A DNA stretch of 64,000 bases from positions 7,612,828 through 7,676,827 of the forward strand of contig KK106981.1 in the NCBI GenBank assembly GCA_000611775.1, read 5' to 3'. The notes under the pieces were generated by a model that did no database searches, was not told where the DNA came from, and worked only from the letters and a program-made list of their open reading frames with translations. Made by a program: the position numbers and the translations under genes. How positions within the stretch are numbered: the stretch's first letter is position 1; each line of letters begins with the position of its first letter. This document shows positions 56,795 to 64,000 of the stretch, one piece after another. The DNA comes from Umbilicaria muhlenbergii. Lineage: Eukaryota > Ascomycota > Lecanoromycetes > Umbilicariales > Umbilicariaceae.

Positions 56795-57400
56795 TTAGCT
56801 TCCTTCTTAACATTTTCATCCTCAAAAACTCAACCTCCCTCATGCCTTCATCTGATATCATAAAGAAGAAGTCATCTACTTCTCATCATTCTCATTTGAC
56901 TGATTCAATCACTGAAAATGAAAGAATTGCTATGTGAACATGTAGTTGCTGCCTGTTCAGTGGCAAGAAGTGCAAGATGTCAGATGATTGCAATAAGTGT
57001 GACATCTGCATTCAACTGAGTATCTCTTGTGACTTGTTCATATCTCTGGAGGAGATCAACAAAGTGAGTGTGAAGATTCATCACCTGAAATAGGAAAAGA
57101 ATGCTGTCACAGCACAAAAGTGAGAGATAAGAGTGAAGAAAGAGAGACTTCACAAACAAATCACTTTTCTGAGGAAGAAGCAGTCAGACTTGATCTTTAT
57201 TAAACTTCAGAACATTGAAGAGCTGAAGATGAATGAGTGCACAACTGTTGTAACTGTTGATTCTTTTAACAGGCCTCCTCTCAACTTTCTTACATCTGAA
57301 ACTTTTAACCTCAACAGTGTGAACTGACTTCCTGCAGATTTCTTTGCTGAAACTGATGCAATTTCATCACACAATGAGTAAGATTTTCTGCTGATTCTCA
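56795..57400 (+). pseudogene. Antisense Cys-rich/coiled-coil ORF of Gypsy C
   Basis: The plus strand, opposite to pol, gives an open 69-codon N-terminus (56,728-56,937, starting within the LTR), then after one stop C-S-C-C-L-F-S-G-K-K-C-K-M-S-D-D-C-N-K-C-D-I-C (about 56,943-57,015), a possible zinc cluster, then a charged helical stretch K-K-E-R-L-H-K-Q-I-T-F-L-R-K-K (open 57,133-57,327). Three or four stops. Such a layout, Cys cluster then coiled coil, suggests a DNA- or RNA-binding protein. It is convergent with the chromodomain end of pol. Confidence 0.55.
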
Positions 57401-60400
57401 TGTGTTTCCTTCACTATCATATCCTTTTCATTTGATCAGATAATGTGACTCATCATTTATATCTTGCTGATCTAGAATTTCCTTTACCTTGAATTCAGCA
57501 TCTTGACTTTTCAGGTTAATCTCTGATGAACTTTCTTGTATCAGCATTTTCAGGTCTGCTGATTCAAGTAGTGATACATGAAATACTGAATGTATTCACA
57601 TAGTGAGTGAAAGCTCAAGCTCATAATTGATGCTTTTCTTAATTTTAGCAATTTGAAAAGATCTCAACTTCATGTGATTCAATTTGTTGCTAAATCACTT
57701 TGTCTTGATATTATGATGCAGAAGATATACTTTATCTTCTCTTTTAAAAGTAGATCCTCTATCTCTCTTTTTATTGTGATATATTATTAATTTTTTCAAG
57801 ATGAATTTGATGTTTCTCTGCAACATTTCATGCAGGTCCTTGAGGTGATTCATTTATACTCTTGCTCATTATGTTATTGTTATTAGTCCCCTGGCCTCAT
57901 TCATAGCCGGGTTGAAATCATAATTGATGTAAAATGATGATACTTCAGTTGTCTCTGTTGCTGCTGAATTGTATGTTAATTGAGTTATCAGTAAGAGTTC
58001 TACTCAATTAATTTGTTGATAATTAACATAACATCATAAATACTGTTTCATAATTTAATTAAGTCATTCAGTCTGTTTATCTGTCTGAGGATAATATGAT
58101 GTTGATAACTTATGATGAATCCTCAACTGGTCCACTAACAACTTTCAGAACTTGAAGGTGAAGAGTTTATCTCTATCAGAGATTATCTCTTTCAGCAGTT
58201 CATGATTAACTGTTATAACTTTTAAAAACATATATGTGAGTTCTTCTGCTGATGATGCTTTGTTATAAGGTATGAAGTATCTGTACTTCATAAGTCTGTC
58301 AGTGATAATTAATATTAAATTGTAAACTGCTTTCATCAGGGGTTCTTTTGACTTTGATAACTTAATCACAAAGTTTAATGTGATGCTTGCTCATGATCTC
58401 AATGATGTTCTTGATGACTTAAGTAAACTGTATGACTTATGTTGATCTGCTTTACTTCTTCAGCAGATGTCACACTTTTAAATGATTTCTTCAACTTTCT
58501 TTCTTATGTGTGAGAAGTAATAAATCCTTGTGAGTCATTTCACTGTTTTATTAATTCCCTGATAATCATGTGTCTTGTTGAAATGACTTTCCTCTGTTAG
58601 TTTCCATTGAAGATTAACAGGAACATAAATCAAGCCTTAAAAAAATAATAAATCTTTCTCCTTTTTAAAGCTTTCATGATTCTTAATATTCTGAAGAACT
58701 TACTGTGCTAGCTTATCATCCTTCAACACTTTTTAAATTTCATTTTTGAAAATGTTGTTCTCTACTCATATGATGAGGTTGAACTGTTTATTGAAAAACA
58801 TGTTTCCTTGCTTATCCTTCTGAAGGATAACATGACTGATGATCAGCTTATCTTGTAAGTAATCAGCTCATTAACTGAGAGTGTTCACTTTAACATTCTC
58901 TGATCTTTTTTAATAATGAATTTTGAAATTGTACTGTGACAATTCTTCTGATCAACGCACTTGTCTTCAATTTAAGACTTTCATTGTCATGAAATACAAT
59001 AAATTCTTATGATCTGAGTATACTTAAACCTCATGTTTAGGTCCTTTCAGATACACATGTCATTGCTTGAATGCATCAACAATAATTAACAGCTTCTTGT
59101 CATGTATCTCATAACTCATTTCAGCACTTGCAAACTTTCTTGAATAAAAAGCTACTGAACACAGATATCTCTTATCATCTGATTAATTAATGCATGCTTT
59201 TATAACTTCATCTGACACATCTGTCTTGAGCGTAATAGGTTTCTCAGGGTTGAAACTCATGAGAATCAGTTGAGAAGTGAATTTTTTCTTTAACTCATTG
59301 AAGGCTTTTTGTACTTCAGATGATCACTCAAATTTTTAATCTTTCCTGATCAACTTCATTAAAGGTGATGTGATTTTTGAATACTTTTCAATAAACTTTT
59401 TATAAAAGTTCATGAACTCAAGAAAGGACTGTACTTCCTTGATGTTTCTTAATACTGATCATTCAATCACAGATCATATTTTTTTAAAATTCATTTATAA
59501 CTCTTCTGATGTTACAATGAAACTCAGGAAGTGTACTTTCTTGAAATGAAAAAGATTCTTTTTAAACTTTACCTGCAGTCCTGCATCCTGAAGTGCTTGC
59601 AGGACTTTATGAACATGCTGAACATGCTGCTTCTTCATCTTGAAGTAGATCAGTATGTTGTTGAGGTACATAATCATGAACTGATTCAAGTACTCTCACA
59701 GTACATTATTGATGAAAGCCTGAAATGTTGCTGACGTGTTTGTCAATTTAAAAGGCATTACTAGGTACTCATAAAGTCTGAATTTTATTCAGAACACAGT
59801 TTTTCATTCATCTCCTTCTTTAATATGAATCTGGTTGAAGGCTCCTGAAATATTAAACTTAGTGAATCATTATGCTCTCTGAAACTGATCCTGCAGTTCT
59901 GAAATAAGTAACAAGGGGTAACTGTTCTTGATGATAATGTTGTTTAATGCTTAATAGTTAATGCATAACCTGAGTGAATCATCTGATTTTGGCATGAACA
60001 GTATTGAATATTCAGCTGAAGATTATGATTCTTATATGAATCCTTTTCATAAGTTCTCCTTTAAGTATTCTTACAAAGTGTTTAACTTCTGAGGTGACAA
60101 TGAGTAAATAGATTACTTTATCAGCGTGTAATCTTTCATGATTTTGATTTCATGATTTTATTTTTAATGTTTCTGCAAGACGTCCTGATTCTTTACAGTT
60201 GTAAATAACTCCTCAAAGTCTTTATATTCTTTAGGGATAAATAACTTGATAACAGAGTCTCAGTCATCTTCAACTCATTTACTTCACAGTATCTTTGCAT
60301 CAGGATTCTTCAGTTCCTCATGTGTTTCTTTCATTGACATAGTGAAGATCTTCACACCTTCAGGTGAGTTCAGGACTGAATATAATTTATTAAAATTATC

Positions 60401-61640
60401 ACTCTTAACAAAGTATATCTCATTTTCAGCTCAATCAATCATTGAATTAACTGCTCAGAGTCATGATATTTTTAAAACTATATCACTTCCTGATTGCTTC
60501 ATTATGTTGAATTGAATCTTTTCCCAATGTCAACTTAAATGCATAAGCGTGAGAATCATCTCTCAGTTTACTCATTCATCATTATGTTTTATAAAAGTCT
60601 CATTAAACTTTTGAAATTTAAAGGGATTCTGCTTCACCTGTGTTCAGATTACATGTTTCACAGTAAATCTTGAGTTCATGAAGTTCCCTGTGCAGCTACT
60701 GTCTATTAGCAGTCAGGCTGACTGATCATTGACTTTAACTCAGACATGAAAGTTGCTCATGTCTTTCTGTGCTGCAACAGTGAAATCTCATTGTCATTCA
60801 CTGCCTGAAGACTTTAAAATAAGCATCTCTGAGAGCCTCTGACCTGAAGGGCCTTTTAGTTTTTTGAATTAAAAGAGAAGAAGCTTAAGTTCTTCTTTAC
60901 ATATTTAAAGTCTTTCAGATTCACCTTCTGAGCTGAATGTTTATTCAGATCTCTTTTGAAGTATTCATTTCAAAGTTTTCATACTTTCATATGAAGTTCT
61001 CATGAGATGTGTGCTCTGTCAGAGGTAATATATTCCTCTTTAATGATGAACTGAGAACTGTTCAGTGATGTCTCTCTGATTATATCTTGATAATTGATTT
61101 CTTCATGATCTTGTCTTTGCATAAATGCATCTTAAATAATGTAAAAGATTTAATTCTTTATCTCTTTTATCTGCTCTGTGTACTCCTCTTTCTTGCTGAG
61201 GGTGTTGAGTATTTTAATATACATTTGAATTCACCTTTCTTCATGAGCAGATAATCATTTGTTGTTATCTTCTTTCATAAACTCTTCTGAGTCTTTGAAA
61301 TTCATTACTTTCATGAAGTCTTCCTGCTCACTTGATGAGGATATCATATCATCACTGTTAATGTAATTGTCTTCTTGATTGAATTGCTTTTACTTAACTT
61401 GATGTCTCTCTGCATCTGTGATGAAGTCTTGATGAGAGGTTACAGCATACTCTCTTGCCTTCTTCAGTTGATGTGAAAATCATTCAGAGTCATCTTTGTC
61501 ACTTCAGTGAATTATACAGCTGTCATCATAGCAAGCTGTTCAAGATATAATGTTGTGCTGAACTGATTGCTTCAGTGCTGACTCTTTTAACACAGCAGCA
61601 TATGTCTTCTTCTTCAGTGAAAAGGCTTTTATTAAGATTT
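57335..61640 (-). pseudogene. Gypsy C pol with chromodomain
   Basis: RT about 59,490-60,200: M-Y-L-N-N-I-L-I-Y-F (59,640-59,670), with both catalytic Asp changed to Asn; RNase H about 58,880-59,290 (T-D-V-S-D, Y-S-D-H-K-N-L-L-Y); integrase about 57,880-58,560, open at 58,145-58,369 (I-I-T-D-R-L-M-K-Y, I-S-D-R-D-K-L-F-T), then Y-Y-P-Q-T-D-R-Q-T-E; chromodomain about 57,360-57,480 (F-K-V-K-E-I-L, Y-L-I-K-(W)-K-G-Y). Protease and linker 60,300-61,640 are poorly resolved. Confidence 0.82.
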
Positions 61641-62480
61641 AATAATTACATGCAAAATGTCCTGACTTCCTGCAGCTATAACAATTCTCTTTGATTTTAA
61701 TATTCTTTAATAACTGCTTAGTTCCTCTCTGAAATTAATTCCTTCAGAAGGTCACATCAATTTTCATTAACTGAGAACTGTAATAAGGTTGATTGTTATA
61801 CTGAGTGCTTTCATGAGGCTTGTTCATCTTTAATGATATGTAATTCTTCTGGCTCTTTTTCATAGATCTTTCATACACGCAATTGTCAATGATGACTGAC
61901 TTTTCAATCATTTTGACTAAGGTACTTGATCACTTCAATCAGAAGATTTCATCTTTGATGAAGTCCTTCAAGTCTTTATAGTACTGCACAGTTAAGGCAG
62001 TGTCATCTTAATTCATATACATGACATGTCTCTGAAAATTGACTGCATACATCATGACAGCTTCTTTCTGCATAATGTTGTAAATTTCTCACTTCATGAT
62101 TCTTTCCTGATTAATAATCTTAAACATGATTCTTATCTGCTTCTTGAACTCTTCTAAATTGATGAAGATTTTATTTATCTCATCATCATGATCCTTCTTC
62201 TCATTTTTCATATAGTCTCAGAGGGTCAGCTTGAATCAATTAAGAGTGTCAGACCTTAAATAAAAAGATGTATACAATACTTTGTCAGCTTCTTTCTTGA
62301 ACATGATGTGATTGAGGTGAATATAAGTATCAAGTTGAGTGAAGAATGAACTCAACATTCTTCATTCTTTTAAGAATTTGTCTGATGATGAGATCTTGAT
62401 CTTCATCCCTGATGACATCAGACTTTCAACAACTGATGAATCATGACTGAAGGTTGTCATCCTTGTGAGAGACTCATGAG
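61640..62480 (-). pseudogene. Gypsy C gag
   Basis: The zinc knuckle lies near 61,643-61,690 (C-Y-S-C-R-K-S-G-H-F-A-C-N-Y, last Cys lost). Upstream in reverse is a helical, charged capsid-like region ending near the right LTR. No long frame survives. Confidence 0.65.
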
Positions 62481-62936
62481 TCACAGTTTGTTTCATGACT
62501 GATATCCTGAGAGTGATGCTCAAAGTGTAACAGGTGATGTCATAGTGACAGAGATAATATAATCATTCAATGAATTATATCAATGTTCATCTAATCACGG
62601 CGCTTGATTCAATGAACTACTGATCACATGTAGACTTGAATAAGCTAGAAGGTGATAAACTTATGAGATTACATTTAATACATGAATTGAGCATGAGCTT
62701 CTAACTATGAATCTACCTGTGATTATATAATACTTTAAAAGACTCATATGTAATCTTTCTGCTCAGAGTGCTCATGCTCTGAGCAGCATGAGTGATCAGG
62801 TGCTCAGAGTGCTCATGTTTTAAACAGCATGAGCAGTCAAGTGCTTAAAATGCTCATGCTTTAAGCATCATGAGCAGTATCACATGTACGCTTGTTATGT
62901 ATATCACTCAGGTACTATCTAGCAAAAGGTGTAACA

Positions 62937-63724
62937 TTATTCAGTTTTTCATAATTACTGAAAATCTTACACTGATGAAAAGTTCTTTCAACATGCTGTT
63001 CAATATACAAAAAGTGGATTGAGAGAACTTTACAAAGGAATTACAGCAAAATGCAAAAGTAATAAGTTTAAATCAATCATTAGAACAAATGACTAAAAAC
63101 TTAAGAGACTTAATTGCATAAACTGCAGAAGACAATATTTCTAGATGAAAATCATGCAACAAATTTAAAGTATGATGAATGAAAAACCTCATCAGGCTTA
63201 GAAAAGAAATGTCAACAGCAAGAAGACATTACAACAAGCATGATTAATCTGAAAGACAGTGAATTAAATTCACAGCAAGCAGAGCTGAGTACTTTTAAGT
63301 TATTAAAATTGCAAAACAAAAATCCTGAACAACTTTTCTTACAGAAGCAAGTAGAAAAGATGTATTTCAAGCATATAAATACACAAAGCCACGACTCATG
63401 AAGAAAATACCACCAATACAAGATCAAAATGATAGATTATGTCAGGATTTTCAAGACAAATGTCAAGCATTCATTACAGCAATGTATTCAGAACCTTTTA
63501 CAGCTGAAATTGAGGATAATCAAGACACAATACATGTAAATTAATCAAACTTAACAGAAAATGAAGTTAAACAAGTTATATTTACATCCTCCGCAAAGAA
63601 AGCACCTGGATCAGATGATATTTCCTTTACTATTATTCAAAAAGCATATCAGGCAATATCAGAATGTTAATGTCAAGATATGAGTGTTATTCTAAAAAAG
63701 CCGGGAAAGTCAGATTATTCAAAA
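62937..63724 (+). pseudogene. LINE 2 endonuclease end and N-terminal RT
   Basis: Resumes directly at the TTATT duplication. K-K-V-D-x-E-N-F-T-K-E-L-Q-Q, then the RT block L-T-E-N-E-V-K-Q-V-I-F-T-S, K-A-P-G-S-D-D-I-S-F and V-I-L-K-K-P-G-K-S-D-Y-S-K. It breaks off at about 63,724 in the middle of a conserved RT block, where an unrelated element starts. Confidence 0.8.
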
Positions 63725-64000
63725 CATCCGCAACTTGACAGCCCGCTCAAAAATAAGGTTTTAATTAATAGTACTTTATGCACTCAGAGCACTCTCTGAG
63801 CAGTAAATGAGCTCATACAAATTTTACACTTTAAATAACTATTATACCTTCATGAATAATAAGAAACTTTTTATTGAAAAGTTTTAAATCTCTTTATTCT
63901 GTACACTTTACAAACTAAAGATTTCTTCATAAGTTTTAATTTGCAATAGTTATTCAAAGTATGTGACTTTTTTTGAAAGATTTTTCGCTATTGAAAACTT
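63725..64000. mobile_element. Start of an unidentified element, cut by the window end
   Basis: LINE RT homology ends abruptly after TTATTCAAAA. The new sequence opens CATCCGCAACTTGACAGCCC, keeps several CG and GC-rich words and contains CTCAGAG-CACT-CTCTGAG (63,783-63,800). It matches nothing else in the window. Probably the terminus of a DNA transposon in LINE 2. Confidence 0.45.

Larger units (their letters stand above)
56384..62936 (-). mobile_element. Chromodomain Ty3/Gypsy, family C (full length, 6.55 kb)
   Basis: Two 411-bp LTRs (56,384-56,794 and 62,526-62,936) with TG...CA ends and the 5-bp duplication TTATT on both sides; inserted in the endonuclease of LINE 2. Coding is on the minus strand: gag near the right LTR, pol leftward to a chromodomain at about 57,335-57,480. 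A separate plus-strand ORF lies between the left LTR and the chromodomain. Confidence 0.93.

Noticed and set aside
1-64000. tRNA, rRNA, riboswitch or other structured RNA genes
   Set aside because: I saw no cloverleaf, A/B-box pair or rRNA core sequence in either strand by eye; only the SINE/LINE hairpins stand out.

Overview
The window looks like a transposon-dense, strongly AT-shifted block of a filamentous ascomycete (Pezizomycotina-type) genome. Evidence: short fungal introns, a Tad-type LINE, chromodomain Ty3/Gypsy elements, a hAT element, and the transition-riddled reading frames of a RIP-like process. A small island of ordinary, GC-balanced host DNA sits inside it at about 22,885-28,000. 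Almost everything else is nested, decayed mobile DNA, and most ORFs there are fragments or shadows.

Left block (1-22,884): the 3' half of a Gypsy element (family B) lies in a LINE (A), which also carries a 7.8 kb hAT element (copy E1, 3,113-10,903). Then come LINE B (11,014-16,545) and LINE C (16,546-22,532), both on the minus strand, each with its 5' end abutting the RT region of the next. LINE B and LINE C each host a SINE with 55-bp internal repeats. LINE B also hosts a barely mutated 663-bp hAT derivative that itself holds a palindromic MITE. LINE C hosts a 442-bp MITE. A 350-bp assembly gap lies at 15,442-15,791.

Host island: a 5' remnant of an MFS (DHA2-like) transporter cut off by rearranged LINE sequence; a four-exon TauD/TfdA-type Fe(II)/2-oxoglutarate dioxygenase gene with two adjacent in-frame stops; and an apparently intact ATP-grasp ligase convergent with it. 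Transporter, oxygenase and ligase side by side could be the remains of a small metabolic cluster (inference).

Right block (28,000-64,000): LINE tails with a nested SINE. Then one plus-strand LINE ('LINE 2') runs from 30,096 to 63,724 in pieces. It is split by hAT copy E2 (32,739-54,417, 8-bp target duplication), which contains two full chromodomain Gypsy elements (36,403-43,232 and 46,653-53,873), and by a third Gypsy (56,384-62,936). A new, unidentified element begins at about 63,725.

The most interesting signals are: (1) a mutation process that removes CpG and CpC but spares CpA, unlike classical RIP; (2) a SINE/LINE pair sharing a 3' tail in which a hairpin is kept while its sequence is replaced; (3) a two-gene hAT with paired GGTAATG-type motifs throughout; (4) antisense Cys-rich ORFs at the 3' ends of two chromovirus families; (5) a 174-bp target duplication around a short LINE tail.
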